From positions 29,801 to 93,800 of the forward strand of contig CAJUGJ010000015.1 of assembly GCA_910586015.1 (NCBI GenBank): 64,000 nucleotides of DNA. Direction: 5' to 3'. Below the pieces are notes generated by a model, which ran no database searches, had not been told where the DNA came from, and saw only the letters and a list, made by a program, of their open reading frames with translations. Every line of letters starts with the position of its first letter. The stretch's first letter is position 1. Below are positions 8,956-18,408 of the stretch, in pieces. Origin of the DNA: an uncultured Lachnospiraceae bacterium. GTDB lineage: Bacteria > Bacillota > Clostridia > Lachnospirales > Lachnospiraceae. Made by a program: the position numbers and the translations under genes.

Positions 8956-11240
8956 TCTGCCTCACCTACCTTATATGACATTGCTGGAACAGTTATTCCA
9001 TTCATCACAATATCTTTTTTGGAATAATTAATATAAAATCTCACTCCATTATTATAAGTAACTACAGTCAGTCCATTGTCTAACTTTTCATGTTCAATCA
9101 TATAACTATCTTTGATTAAATCATCCGCTTTTTTCAGTTCATTATAATATTTAACAATCGTATCACGGTAAACACGATATTCTGAAGAATAAATATTACA
9201 GGAGTTCGTATAAATTAATTTTGCTGGATCTTCATAAGTTAAATAAAAGGAAGGAAAAATTCCAGTCTCAATCAGTTTTAAGAAATACTGATCTTTATTT
9301 GCTTCAAAGTTTACATAATTTCCATACATCGGAATAATACCTTTTAATACCATAGATAAAAATGGAACACTTTGATCAGTGAAAATATAATCGGAATCTC
9401 CCATTGGCATATCAATGAGTACATCTGTATATTTCCAGTAGCAGGACAAAGGTTCTTCTAATAATAAATCTGTCTGCTCACTGATCGAACTAATCAATTT
9501 TTCATAACTTTCTCTTGTGCTCTGTCTGGTTCTCATCGTGTCATTTATTGTATAGGTATAAAGATTATTGGAGATTCCAGAAAATGCAATTTGATTGATA
9601 TCATTCTTTAAAAAGCTTTTCACTAATTTATTTACCACAGAAGTCGTTTTGGATGGTGTCCAGTACACAAATTCTTCAAAAACATCTCTATGGGTATTTT
9701 CTGAATAAAGCCTTTTATCCATTTTCTTTACCGTATTAAATGTAGTATTAGAAGTGTCAGGATTTGCTCTCATAACATCCTGATACAGATAAAGGCGGAT
9801 TCCTTTTTCTTTTGAACTCTTGATCAAATTCTTGAGCTTTCGGTTTCCACCTATCGATCCCCCTGCATCAAACGATGTTACAGGAAGATCCCAAATACCG
9901 CCGTCTTGCCATCCTTTATACAGAGAAATAATATCAACTACCCCCTGTTTTTGTAGGCTTTCATAAATCTCTTCAATATTTTCTGTGGTTGTCATAGTAA
10001 CATCCTTTTTAAATAACAACCAATTTTCTACATCTGCCCCTAAAAAGTCTAGTCTGATATTAAAACTGTTATCGCTCTTTTGTAATTCGTTTTGTTCTAA
10101 TAGATAATCCCGATAGCGATTTGCCAATCCTGTATAGGTTGCATTTTTTCCATGTACCATAAAATAACGAACCTGAATATCATATGAAATTCTGTCTGTG
10201 ACTTTTGTTACAGAACCACCGGAATTGGAAGTTGGCTGTACATAAGTTGCTGATTTACGAAAAGAAGCAGTAGTCCAGTTATAGTTTGTATATGCACCAT
10301 TTGGAGTTGCCCAAATAGTTGCTTCTTCTGCTCCTTTTTCAATCACAGCAAGATATCCTAATTCTGAATCGGTATGTACCATTCCAAAAATCGGAGCGAG
10401 AACTTTCTCTGCATCATTATGAGTTTCATACTTACCCCAGAATAAAGAGAGAATATAAGACTCATCAATTCCAATATCCGATCCAAACACCTTTTGAGAA
10501 TACCCTGCTGAAAATCTTCCTTCTTTATCATTTAAGTAAATCAATGCACCATTTCCATCTGGAATTAACATGTATCCTTCGCGTTCTCCCAAATAGGTAT
10601 GTCCAAGTAATGGGAAAATATAGATATTACCAATTTTTTGTTTCTCTGAATTTTCATAAATAGAATACTCTGGAATGGAAGCTGTAAAACTGCCGTCATC
10701 ATAGAGAAGCACTTCCATATCAAAGCCAAACTGATAATTTGGATAATCTATCTTTGCTTGAAAACCACCCTTTACTAAATTAACTGTTATCTTAGCACCT
10801 GAGTTTACCAAATCCAGCTTTTTTTGAAGTTTATTTGTATCTTCTTGTAGCTCTACAACAACTCCTGACTGTAAAAAGCCACTCCATGTTGCATTTGTTC
10901 CTTCTAACCCTTTATCATTATGAACAGTTGATTCCATAATCGCACCACTGTTTTTATCTCTCACAATGATAGAAAGTGTTGACTCATATAAGTAAAGCTG
11001 ATAATTTTCATTTTCTGCAACCAGTTTGTGATCATTAATGGTCTGCGTCGTATCTGGCACAATAGCTCCACTCAATGCAGCGGAGGAACCTGTGCCTTTT
11101 GGAGCATTGACAATCGGAGAATTCTTTGCTTCCGCCTCTACTCCACTGCGGAAAACCACGGTGATAATTCCTGCCATTAATAACAGACAAATCGGAACAA
11201 TGGCAATCCAAAGCTTTTTTCCTTTCTTTTTAGTTTCCAA
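8952..11240 (-). CDS. DUF5696 membrane-anchored putative glycosidase-like protein
   Basis: A 762-residue protein with one N-terminal transmembrane segment (about residues 10-29, LWIAIVPICLLLMAGIIT), so most of it should lie outside the membrane. The rest matches the general make-up of the DUF5696 family found in Lachnospiraceae and Paenibacillus transporter operons. An N-terminal beta-rich part (about 70-330) is followed by a probable TIM-barrel-like part (about 370-690) containing WQDGGIWDLP and LYLYQDVMRANPD. No biochemical role is established for the family. A glycan-binding or hydrolytic role is inferred from its fold-like pattern and its fixed place among sugar transporters. It overlaps both neighbours by a few bases. 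Confidence 0.8.
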   Translation of the reverse strand: METKKKGKKLWIAIVPICLLLMAGIITVVFRSGVEAEAKNSPIVNAPKGTGSSAALSGAIVPDTTQTINDHKLVAENENYQLYLYESTLSIIVRDKNSGAIMESTVHNDKGLEGTNATWSGFLQSGVVVELQEDTNKLQKKLDLVNSGAKITVNLVKGGFQAKIDYPNYQFGFDMEVLLYDDGSFTASIPEYSIYENSEKQKIGNIYIFPLLGHTYLGEREGYMLIPDGNGALIYLNDKEGRFSAGYSQKVFGSDIGIDESYILSLFWGKYETHNDAEKVLAPIFGMVHTDSELGYLAVIEKGAEEATIWATPNGAYTNYNWTTASFRKSATYVQPTSNSGGSVTKVTDRISYDIQVRYFMVHGKNATYTGLANRYRDYLLEQNELQKSDNSFNIRLDFLGADVENWLLFKKDVTMTTTENIEEIYESLQKQGVVDIISLYKGWQDGGIWDLPVTSFDAGGSIGGNRKLKNLIKSSKEKGIRLYLYQDVMRANPDTSNTTFNTVKKMDKRLYSENTHRDVFEEFVYWTPSKTTSVVNKLVKSFLKNDINQIAFSGISNNLYTYTINDTMRTRQSTRESYEKLISSISEQTDLLLEEPLSCYWKYTDVLIDMPMGDSDYIFTDQSVPFLSMVLKGIIPMYGNYVNFEANKDQYFLKLIETGIFPSFYLTYEDPAKLIYTNSCNIYSSEYRVYRDTIVKYYNELKKADDLIKDSYMIEHEKLDNGLTVVTYNNGVRFYINYSKKDIVMNGITVPAMSYKVGEAE

Positions 11241-13266
11241 TTCGATACACCGCCTCTCTTATAACCGTTACAACAAATTCAATTGCCTGTGACATTAAAA
11301 CATAGATAATAAATACCAATAATGCTGCAATCAATATAGTAAATGCTGTCAAAAGAATTACTTTTACGGTTTCTTTTACAGAATAGTTATTTACTTCTTT
11401 AATGGAGAGGAATAATAAAATTACTATCCATACTTCAATAAATAAATTAGCAAACTGAAGAACAAATACTTCATTTTGTGTCAACATATTACTGATAATA
11501 ATAACAAACGGCTTAATAATAATGTACGGTGTTAGGCAGTACGCATATGCACAATAGAGTTGTTTAAAAGAACCTTCTCCATCATTAATTGTGACTACCA
11601 AATAGTTACAAGCTGTTAAAGCAAGGAAAACAAGTAATACTACGCCAATATCCGATAATAAATCATATCTGCCTTCTCTGACTGTCTTCATCAAAAATCC
11701 ACAATAATACTTATTTAGAATAGACAAAACAATAAAAGCAAGCAGCAAAAGATTTGCACATAAAAATGACGCTTTTTGTTCCCGACGTACTCCATAACAA
11801 CCATCAACTGGATGTTTCATAAAATAAGAACTGTATTTTAACTGTTTTACTAAAATTCGTTCTTTTACTTTAGAAAATACACGAAAAACTGGATCAAAAA
11901 TTCCTTTTTTCTTCTGAAGATTTTTAAGTACCTTAATTAAAACTACTAAAAGTACAATCATGATAAAAGCAGGTACTATATTATTTCTTAACCACACATT
12001 TCTTACTTCCCAAAATGCGTCAGAATATCCAATAAAATCTTTTGAAAGTTTGGAATATTTTAAAGCAGAAGTATAATTTTCTTCCTGTAAATATGCTCTA
12101 CCCATTGCCTTATTTGCATAATCAAAAAGACTGTTCATCTGAAGTACTTGTTCAAGAGGTGCTTTACTCTCTGTATAACGTCCTTTGGAATACAAATATA
12201 ATGCCTCATGTAATAAGTCTGTAAACTCGGTTGGCTCGAAAACATGAATCTGTTTTTTATCAGAATCCAATAAATAAATCCGATCTTGCGCGTCTACTTC
12301 AATCGCTTCTACTTTATTACAAAGACCAATTCTTTGTCTTCCGTCATCTCTTCCACCAAATACAAATAGAAGTTCGCCTTCTTCATTATATTCATAAACA
12401 TATCCGTCACTGGATGCAACAAAAATGTTTTCATAATTTCCAGTCGTAACAGCCGCACACAGTTCATCGTAGGCATCTGGAATAATTAAATTATTTCCTG
12501 CAATATTTAATTTCTTTAAACTGCTCTCACCATCTCCTTGAGTTACAGTATAAATTAACCCTTCTTTATCAATGGCAAGATTTGTTGGAGTTGAAGGAAT
12601 TGTAGCAAGTAACTGAGCTCTTTGGGCATCGCTTAAAATCATTCTTTGAAGAACTTGGAATGGGTTTAATCTTGTAAAGTTTGTACCAAAATATCCAAGA
12701 AAAGAACCCCCCTCTACTGGACTGATTTGAACAATACCATTCATATTTCCTTCACAAATAATATACATTGTTCCGCTCTCATTTGCAACTACTTTTAAAG
12801 GTTTGAAGTCCATATTGTCTCCATAAATTGGAGAATTTGGCTTTCCATACTCTGCCTTTAGATTTCCTAAGCTGTCAAATACAAATACTCTTTTTGCTGC
12901 ACGGTCAGCAACATAAACTGTGTTATTTGCCGATACATAGACACCTGTAGGCTCGGATAAAATTCCTTCTCCGATTCTGCCGACTTCTTTTCCTTCTAAG
13001 TCACAGATTAAAATAAGCTTTGCACCTGCATCAGCAATATATAAAATACCCTCTTTTGACAGAGACATATCCACTGGTCTTACAAAAGAAGTTTCTCCTA
13101 CTTTTGTAATTGCAGTAAGTGGCGAATACGCTGTCTGTGTTTCTGTCACATATCCGTACCCATCGACGGTATATGTTTTATATGGTGTTCCCGCTTCTGC
13201 TATCATTGGCAGACTCATTGCACAAATGAGTAATGCAAGTAGCAGGATTCTGCTTCTTTTTTTCAT
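11230..13266 (-). CDS. NHL propeller, TPR and Yip1-type membrane fusion protein
   Basis: A 678-residue protein with an unusual domain order. A signal sequence (residues 1-25, ending IAEAG) is followed by an NHL-like beta-propeller (about 45-350; repeats such as LSKEGILYIADAGAK, VSANNTVYVADRAAK and VDAQDRIYLLDSDKK). Next come a TPR-like segment (about 355-425), a single transmembrane helix (about 438-457), and a Yip1-type domain with about five helices (about 510-670). The propeller should face outside. It lies between the DUF5696 gene and a second permease pair, all overlapping or closely spaced, so it is probably a structural or sensory part of the glycan transport system. The exact role is unknown. 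Confidence 0.8.
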   Translation of the reverse strand: MKKRSRILLLALLICAMSLPMIAEAGTPYKTYTVDGYGYVTETQTAYSPLTAITKVGETSFVRPVDMSLSKEGILYIADAGAKLILICDLEGKEVGRIGEGILSEPTGVYVSANNTVYVADRAAKRVFVFDSLGNLKAEYGKPNSPIYGDNMDFKPLKVVANESGTMYIICEGNMNGIVQISPVEGGSFLGYFGTNFTRLNPFQVLQRMILSDAQRAQLLATIPSTPTNLAIDKEGLIYTVTQGDGESSLKKLNIAGNNLIIPDAYDELCAAVTTGNYENIFVASSDGYVYEYNEEGELLFVFGGRDDGRQRIGLCNKVEAIEVDAQDRIYLLDSDKKQIHVFEPTEFTDLLHEALYLYSKGRYTESKAPLEQVLQMNSLFDYANKAMGRAYLQEENYTSALKYSKLSKDFIGYSDAFWEVRNVWLRNNIVPAFIMIVLLVVLIKVLKNLQKKKGIFDPVFRVFSKVKERILVKQLKYSSYFMKHPVDGCYGVRREQKASFLCANLLLLAFIVLSILNKYYCGFLMKTVREGRYDLLSDIGVVLLVFLALTACNYLVVTINDGEGSFKQLYCAYAYCLTPYIIIKPFVIIISNMLTQNEVFVLQFANLFIEVWIVILLFLSIKEVNNYSVKETVKVILLTAFTILIAALLVFIIYVLMSQAIEFVVTVIREAVYRIGN

Positions 13267-13281
13267 ATCCGCCTCTCCCCC

Positions 13282-14154
13282 TTACTTGATACCGGAATGT
13301 GCCATTGTGTTCATAAAGCTCTTACGAAGTATAATGAACATCAACATATTTGGCAGAAATTGTATTAAGACTGCCGCTGCCTGAATTCCCTGTCCTGCTA
13401 CAGAGTTATTTGCATTGGAAAGAGTGTTCAAGTAAAACGCCATTGTCTTCATACTTTCATCGTCTACATATAAATTTGAACTTTCTACATTGGTCCAAAC
13501 AGCTTGGAAGGCAAGAATTGCTGTTGTTGCAATCGCTGGTTTAATTAGTGGCATAATAATCTTCCAGTAAATTCTTACATCCGTTGCCCCATCGATATAA
13601 GCCGCTTCAATCAGTGCATTCGGAATCTGATCAATAAACTGTTTTACTAAGAACAAACCAACTGGCATTGCAAGCAGTGGAAGGATATGTGCCAGATAAG
13701 TACCTTTTACTCCAACAATATCAATTACTAAGTATCTTGGAATCATAACTGCAACAGATACAAACATCAGCGCCATATTGTTGATTTCTAATATTGTATT
13801 TTTTGTTTTAAATTTTAATTTAGAAAGTGCATATCCTGCCATCGTAGAAAAGAAGATGGAAGCGATTACTACTGCTCCGGTTACAATAATACTGTTAAAT
13901 ACATATCGGCTCATTGGAATTCCAGAAGATTGAGACGCACGAAGCAATTTTGAAAAATTCTCAAATGTTGGCTTCGAAACAAAAATCTTCGGAGGAAATG
14001 CAAAAAGCTCGTCCATTGGTTTAAATGCGTGACAAAAAATAAATACAATCGGAATTCCCATAAATAATGCAAGTGGAAGCAGTCCAAGAATAATCTTGAT
14101 CTGTCCTCTTTCAAATCTTTTTGGGTTAATATTACTTCCTCGGTATCCTGCCAT
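13282..14154 (-). CDS. Carbohydrate ABC transporter permease, MalG type (second pair)
   Basis: A 290-residue permease with about six transmembrane helices and an EAA loop reading EAAYIDGATDVRIYWKIIMP (about residue 190). It begins MAGYRGSNINPKRFERG behind AAAGGAGGAAAATTCC. It lies 16 bases after its partner permease. It is not close in sequence to the MalG-type protein at 7002-7991, so this is a second importer rather than a recent duplicate. Confidence 0.93.
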   Translation of the reverse strand: MAGYRGSNINPKRFERGQIKIILGLLPLALFMGIPIVFIFCHAFKPMDELFAFPPKIFVSKPTFENFSKLLRASQSSGIPMSRYVFNSIIVTGAVVIASIFFSTMAGYALSKLKFKTKNTILEINNMALMFVSVAVMIPRYLVIDIVGVKGTYLAHILPLLAMPVGLFLVKQFIDQIPNALIEAAYIDGATDVRIYWKIIMPLIKPAIATTAILAFQAVWTNVESSNLYVDDESMKTMAFYLNTLSNANNSVAGQGIQAAAVLIQFLPNMLMFIILRKSFMNTMAHSGIK

Positions 14155-14170
14155 GGAATTTTCCTCCTTT

Positions 14171-15097
14171 CTAATCCTCTCTGAATAGTTTTCCGAATAC
14201 CTTTGAGAATACGTATACCATAAGCAGTAACACTACCGAAACGGCTGCAGCATAACCCATCTCATAACGGATAAAACCATAATCTTCAATATGGTTGACA
14301 ATCAACTGTCCAGCATAGTTTGGGGTTGGATTTGCACCAGAAAGCTGTACTCCGATGACACCATTTTGAAATGCACCTGTAATTGCCATAATTGCTCCAA
14401 ATAACATCTGAGGCTTCATAGTAGGAACCGTAATATAAATCATTTCTTGAAAACGATTCTTTACACCGTCTATTGCTGCGGCTTCATATAATTCCTCATC
14501 TGCATTTAAAATACCTGCAAGCATTGCCAAAAAGCCAACACCCATACTTGACCAGAGTGCTACAATAATCATAATTGGAAGCAGATAGTCAGCACTTGTC
14601 AGCCAAACAATTGGTTCATCTATCACTCCCAAATTCATCAGCCAGTTGTTAATGTAACCCATTTGATCTCCAGAAAAGATAATCTTCCAAAGAACGGTCA
14701 TAGCAACTGTTCCTGTCATACTTGGTGAATAAAATATAATTGCTAAAATAGTTCTTGGAACACTTGTTAGCTGTGCAAGTGCCCAAGCTACAAGGAATGA
14801 GAGAATATATCCGCCCGGTCCAACAATCAGCGCATAAACAACCGTATTTGGCAGGACATTTTTCATAAAAATTTCATCTTGTGTCAACAAGTTAATATAG
14901 TTTAAAAATCCCCGAAATGTCGGTGTCTGAATAGTATCAAAACTGGTAAACGACAGACCAACTGCAATTATCATTGGTATAATAATGAAAGTGGTAAAAA
15001 GCAGCAGGTATGGAGCTAGAAAGCCGTATGCTGCACGGTTTCCATTTTCACGCTTTGCAATCTTCGTTCTTTTGCGTAATTTGCCATTTTCAGCCAT
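14171..15097 (-). CDS. Carbohydrate ABC transporter permease, MalF type (second pair)
   Basis: A 308-residue membrane protein with about six helices. The EAA motif is EAAAIDGVKNRFQEMIYITV (about residue 207). It starts 2 bases after the stop of the 999-residue binding protein, so the two are likely translated together. The family pattern (short N-terminus, LLLFTTFIIIPMIIAVGLSF first helix) is that of sugar permeases of the UgpA/LacF type. Confidence 0.93.
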   Translation of the reverse strand: MAENGKLRKRTKIAKRENGNRAAYGFLAPYLLLFTTFIIIPMIIAVGLSFTSFDTIQTPTFRGFLNYINLLTQDEIFMKNVLPNTVVYALIVGPGGYILSFLVAWALAQLTSVPRTILAIIFYSPSMTGTVAMTVLWKIIFSGDQMGYINNWLMNLGVIDEPIVWLTSADYLLPIMIIVALWSSMGVGFLAMLAGILNADEELYEAAAIDGVKNRFQEMIYITVPTMKPQMLFGAIMAITGAFQNGVIGVQLSGANPTPNYAGQLIVNHIEDYGFIRYEMGYAAAVSVVLLLMVYVFSKVFGKLFRED

Positions 15098-15098
15098 A

Positions 15099-18098
15099 TC
15101 ACTGCTTACCTCCTATTTTTGATTGTCGGTTTTTTCCTAAAATTCTCCGTACAGTTTCTATTGTAGGAACTTCATACTCTTTTATAACTTCTCCATTTTC
15201 TATATAACCAAACTCTTCTAATTTTCTCTGAGTTTCTCGGTTGATTTGTTTTACTGCATTATCCAGTGTAATACGAATACTATCTCCTTCTACAACTACA
15301 GAATTATATGCGTTGCTTAATTCTCGCTCTAACATATAAGTTCCCGGAATTCTTGGAGCTTCCATTGCCCATGTAAGCTGTTCTAAGATAACTTTCTTAT
15401 TTTCGCTCTTCCATGGAAGTTCTTTAAAAGCTTCTGCATTTGCTGTATTCCAATAATATTCATCACCATAAGTAATCTGTAATGTTTGTCCAAATTCTGC
15501 CTGAACTTCTGCTGAAGACCACCAACTCATAAATTCCCATGCCTGTGCTTCTCTTTTTGGATTCGATTCAAACATTACTGTACTTTCTGCACCTGCTGCT
15601 GAATATCTCTTTACTTCTCCATCTTCTCCTACGATTCCCGGAATTAAAGCAATACCCCATGAACTTGCAATTTCTGGTGCAGCATTAGAGATCAAGTTAT
15701 AAGTACCAAAATCTGCAATTCCAATTGGATAATCTCCATTTCTAAAATGTTGATAGAAATTTGGTACATCTTTTGGAAGATTGTAAATGGTAAATAGATT
15801 TGTAAGTTCTGTAAAACCTTCTACTGCTTCCTCACTATTAATTGTTGTATTTCCTGCATATGTTCCATATAATGTTGCTCCATACTGGAACAATAATGGA
15901 GTTGTGCCATGAAAATTTTTTAAACCAACCATTCCGGCTGTTGGATAATAGAAGTTAAGTCCTCTCATTTGAAGATCTGTAAGCATTGCTTTTACTTCTT
16001 CCATTGTATCTGGAACTGTGAGACCTAATTTTTCTAATATATCACTGCGGTAGAATAATACCCAGAAATTCATTGTTTCTGGTAAAGAATAAATACTGTC
16101 ACCAATTGTTGACGGAATAAGTAATCCTTCGCTGTATCTTCCTGCTACTTCTTTGAAATTAGAAAATTCTGTTAAATCTTTTAATGCTCCACGAATTGCA
16201 AGTTCAAATGGTACAGAATAGTTAATTCCTGTTGCAATATCTGGAGAATCTCCGGAAGCATTGGCAAGAACCAATTTATTTTGATCCGGCATTAAGGATA
16301 AATCCACTTTTATTCCCGTCTTAACAGTAAAATCTTCATCTATCATCTTTTGCATAATCTCAAGATGTTGTCTGGATCGATTTACCCAAACTTGAAGATG
16401 TTCTGGATCTGTATTAGAAGTAGAATATGCCTGTGATGTAAATGACTGGAAAAACCGAACAATAGAAAGCCAGATGCCACGGAAAAATCCGACTGGTTTT
16501 GGAAGCTCTGATTTTGCTCCTTCCTGATAAAAATAAATGCTATCCAAAGAAAAATTATTTTTATTGATAGAATCAGTTAAATTTGCGAGATATTGATTAA
16601 CGGAGTTTGTACTGGTTGCCAATTCTCCAATTCTGTATAAAAGTTCATCTGGTTTTTTAGCTAGACTTCGAAGCTGACTGCTTGCAATTGTCAAAGAAGA
16701 AAATGCTGCAATCTTGTTTACTTTTGGATTGTAAGTCTTTGCTTCAACCATAAGTTGATCTAATTCAGTCGCCCAACCTTTTAATTTATCTCCAAGTCCT
16801 GGAATATAGGCTTCTAGATCAAAATCTCGATATTTATCTTTATTTGTTCCTACTACTTTTGTTATTTCAAGAGATAAATCATTGACCTGACTCATAATTT
16901 GATCTATCTTTTCTAAAGAAGAACGAATAGGATCCATACTAATACTAAGTGAAATTGTATGAGTTCCTTCACTAAGATTAACACTTAATTTATTACCGTC
17001 AGAATCTACTAAAGTATACAACTTATAATCTTTATCATAGGCAAACGCATAATTTTCAAATGCAGTATTTGGAATTACACCATCTATTGCAATATTCATA
17101 AAAACTGGAAAATCTGCTTTGTCTGTTTGGCGATAGTTTAGTGCTATGTAATAATTTCCGGCTTGTTCTACTGGAAATTCATAAGTAACTTTTTGTCCAC
17201 TATCTTTAAAAGAGGCACTATCTATCGTATTTAAGGCTTTATTTTTTACTTCATATGGAGAAAGATCTGGATCATATTCACAAGTAGCACGAATGGAAGA
17301 ATCATTTCGATAAGTAAACTGTTCTGCCTGAATTTCAACGAATCCTTTTCCCTCTGCCTTTTCACTTCCATTATATTGTGCAATGACAGGTTTTGAAGTT
17401 AAAGTAATGTTACCAAGAAGTAAAGTTCCTTCTACGATATTTAAGGTTAAGGTATTATTTCCCGCTTTTAGTTCAATTCCAAGTGGTTCGGAATAGCGAT
17501 AACTTGCATCCATAATATATTTGTTCTGCCATTCAAAAACCTTATCTGGAATACTGATAATTTCGTTGCCATACCGATCATAACTTTTTTCTTCTTTGGA
17601 TGCCCAAAGACTTTCAAAAAGTTGTCGTCTTAGTTCATAAAATGGATATTCTCCATTAACTTTCAAAGATGCTTCCACTGGAAGAATGGATTCATCGCAA
17701 GAAAGATAGTCAAAACTAAGATAATAAATCCCATCTTGTGGCACTGAAAGTGAAACTGTTGTCTCTTCTCCCATTTCTACTTTTAATACCTTGCCGTTTT
17801 TACTATAGCCCTGAGTTTCTCCAATTAGCTGTCCGCCACTTCCAGTAAAAATACTATCAATCGGATATTCTATACTCTGACCAGTATACTGTGGAAAAGT
17901 ATACTTTGAACTGACTATAGTATAATTATTGTCAATTCGTTCATTGGAATAGGTTTCCGAACTGGTTGTAGCTGTGTTTGTACTTCCTGACACTGTTTGC
18001 TCTTCTGCCTGTACGTACAATTCAGGCGAAAAGTTACCAAAAAACAACACAGATGTCAGTACAATTGCTGTTGCTCGTATCAGCCTTTTGTGTATCAT
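15099..18098 (-). CDS. Large extracellular solute-binding protein with N-terminal beta-sandwich modules
   Basis: A 999-residue secreted protein about twice the usual length for a sugar-binding protein. The signal peptide (residues 1-31) lacks a lipobox Cys. Two related beta-sandwich, CBM-like modules follow (about 50-235 and 250-420). Each contains a YY(L/I)(S/A)(F/L)(D/N)Y strand and a later LxxGxxTLxLxI-type strand. A helical connector (about 425-545) leads to a family 1 solute-binding domain (about 570-980; DSPDIATGINYSVPFELA, EAQAWEFMSWWSSAEVQ). It is the first gene of the long transporter operon, with a consensus promoter directly upstream. How it is held at the surface without a lipid anchor is unclear; a hydrophobic stretch near residue 545 might help. 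Confidence 0.88.
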   Translation of the reverse strand: MIHKRLIRATAIVLTSVLFFGNFSPELYVQAEEQTVSGSTNTATTSSETYSNERIDNNYTIVSSKYTFPQYTGQSIEYPIDSIFTGSGGQLIGETQGYSKNGKVLKVEMGEETTVSLSVPQDGIYYLSFDYLSCDESILPVEASLKVNGEYPFYELRRQLFESLWASKEEKSYDRYGNEIISIPDKVFEWQNKYIMDASYRYSEPLGIELKAGNNTLTLNIVEGTLLLGNITLTSKPVIAQYNGSEKAEGKGFVEIQAEQFTYRNDSSIRATCEYDPDLSPYEVKNKALNTIDSASFKDSGQKVTYEFPVEQAGNYYIALNYRQTDKADFPVFMNIAIDGVIPNTAFENYAFAYDKDYKLYTLVDSDGNKLSVNLSEGTHTISLSISMDPIRSSLEKIDQIMSQVNDLSLEITKVVGTNKDKYRDFDLEAYIPGLGDKLKGWATELDQLMVEAKTYNPKVNKIAAFSSLTIASSQLRSLAKKPDELLYRIGELATSTNSVNQYLANLTDSINKNNFSLDSIYFYQEGAKSELPKPVGFFRGIWLSIVRFFQSFTSQAYSTSNTDPEHLQVWVNRSRQHLEIMQKMIDEDFTVKTGIKVDLSLMPDQNKLVLANASGDSPDIATGINYSVPFELAIRGALKDLTEFSNFKEVAGRYSEGLLIPSTIGDSIYSLPETMNFWVLFYRSDILEKLGLTVPDTMEEVKAMLTDLQMRGLNFYYPTAGMVGLKNFHGTTPLLFQYGATLYGTYAGNTTINSEEAVEGFTELTNLFTIYNLPKDVPNFYQHFRNGDYPIGIADFGTYNLISNAAPEIASSWGIALIPGIVGEDGEVKRYSAAGAESTVMFESNPKREAQAWEFMSWWSSAEVQAEFGQTLQITYGDEYYWNTANAEAFKELPWKSENKKVILEQLTWAMEAPRIPGTYMLERELSNAYNSVVVEGDSIRITLDNAVKQINRETQRKLEEFGYIENGEVIKEYEVPTIETVRRILGKNRQSKIGGKQ

Positions 18099-18171
18099 CG
18101 CACCTTCCCCCTTACTTTATTTTTTCGTAAGAAAACTAAAATATTTTAAGTTTTCCTTAACCTTTATTTAT

Positions 18172-18200
18172 ATTGTACAGAAAATTGTGCGAACTGTCAA
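18172..18200 (-). promoter_or_regulatory. Main promoter of the arabinan transporter operon
   Basis: On the minus strand a consensus TTGACA (18200-18195), a 17-base spacer and TACAAT (18177-18172) lie about 75 bases before the start of the large binding protein. The spacer contains one copy of a 12-base repeat also found upstream of the -35 box, which suggests direct control by a DNA-binding regulator. Confidence 0.82.
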
Positions 18201-18224
18201 GATGTAAATACAAGAAAATTGTGC
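18179..18224. promoter_or_regulatory. Candidate operator: two direct repeats of AGAAAATTGTGC
   Basis: AGAAAATTGTGC occurs at 18179-18190 and 18213-18224, 34 bases apart (close to three helical turns). The first copy fills the -35/-10 spacer of the transporter promoter and the second lies just upstream of the -35 box. A weaker copy (AGAAAGTTCG) is at 18244-18253. The divergent ArsR-type regulator starting at 18409 is the obvious candidate to bind here. Confidence 0.65.
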
Positions 18225-18292
18225 ACTATATACAACTAAATACAGAAAGTTCGTTCTACTTTTTATTTAGAGGATAATTTTTCGTTTACTTC

Positions 18293-18321
18293 TTGATTTA
18301 TATTTTATAATTGTATATAAT
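18293..18321 (+). promoter_or_regulatory. Promoter of the ArsR-type regulator gene
   Basis: TTGATT (18293-18298), a 17-base spacer and a perfect TATAAT (18316-18321) precede the regulator start at 18409 by about 85 bases. The long leader contains AGGAAAGGATAAAAG just before the ATG. Confidence 0.75.
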
Positions 18322-18408
18322 ATTAAAAAAACATTGAGGATTAAAATTCAATATTACTATAGAATAATTTAAGAAATTGAGGGGTTTATTAGGAAAGGAT
18401 AAAAGACC

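Noticed and set aside
10319..10663. Plus-strand frame of 114 codons opposite DUF5696
   Set aside because: Shadow of the coding strand with low-complexity Leu/His/Phe content.
12712..12717. C6 run in the NHL-Yip1 gene as another phase-variation tract
   Set aside because: Only six bases; such runs occur by chance and are not unstable enough.
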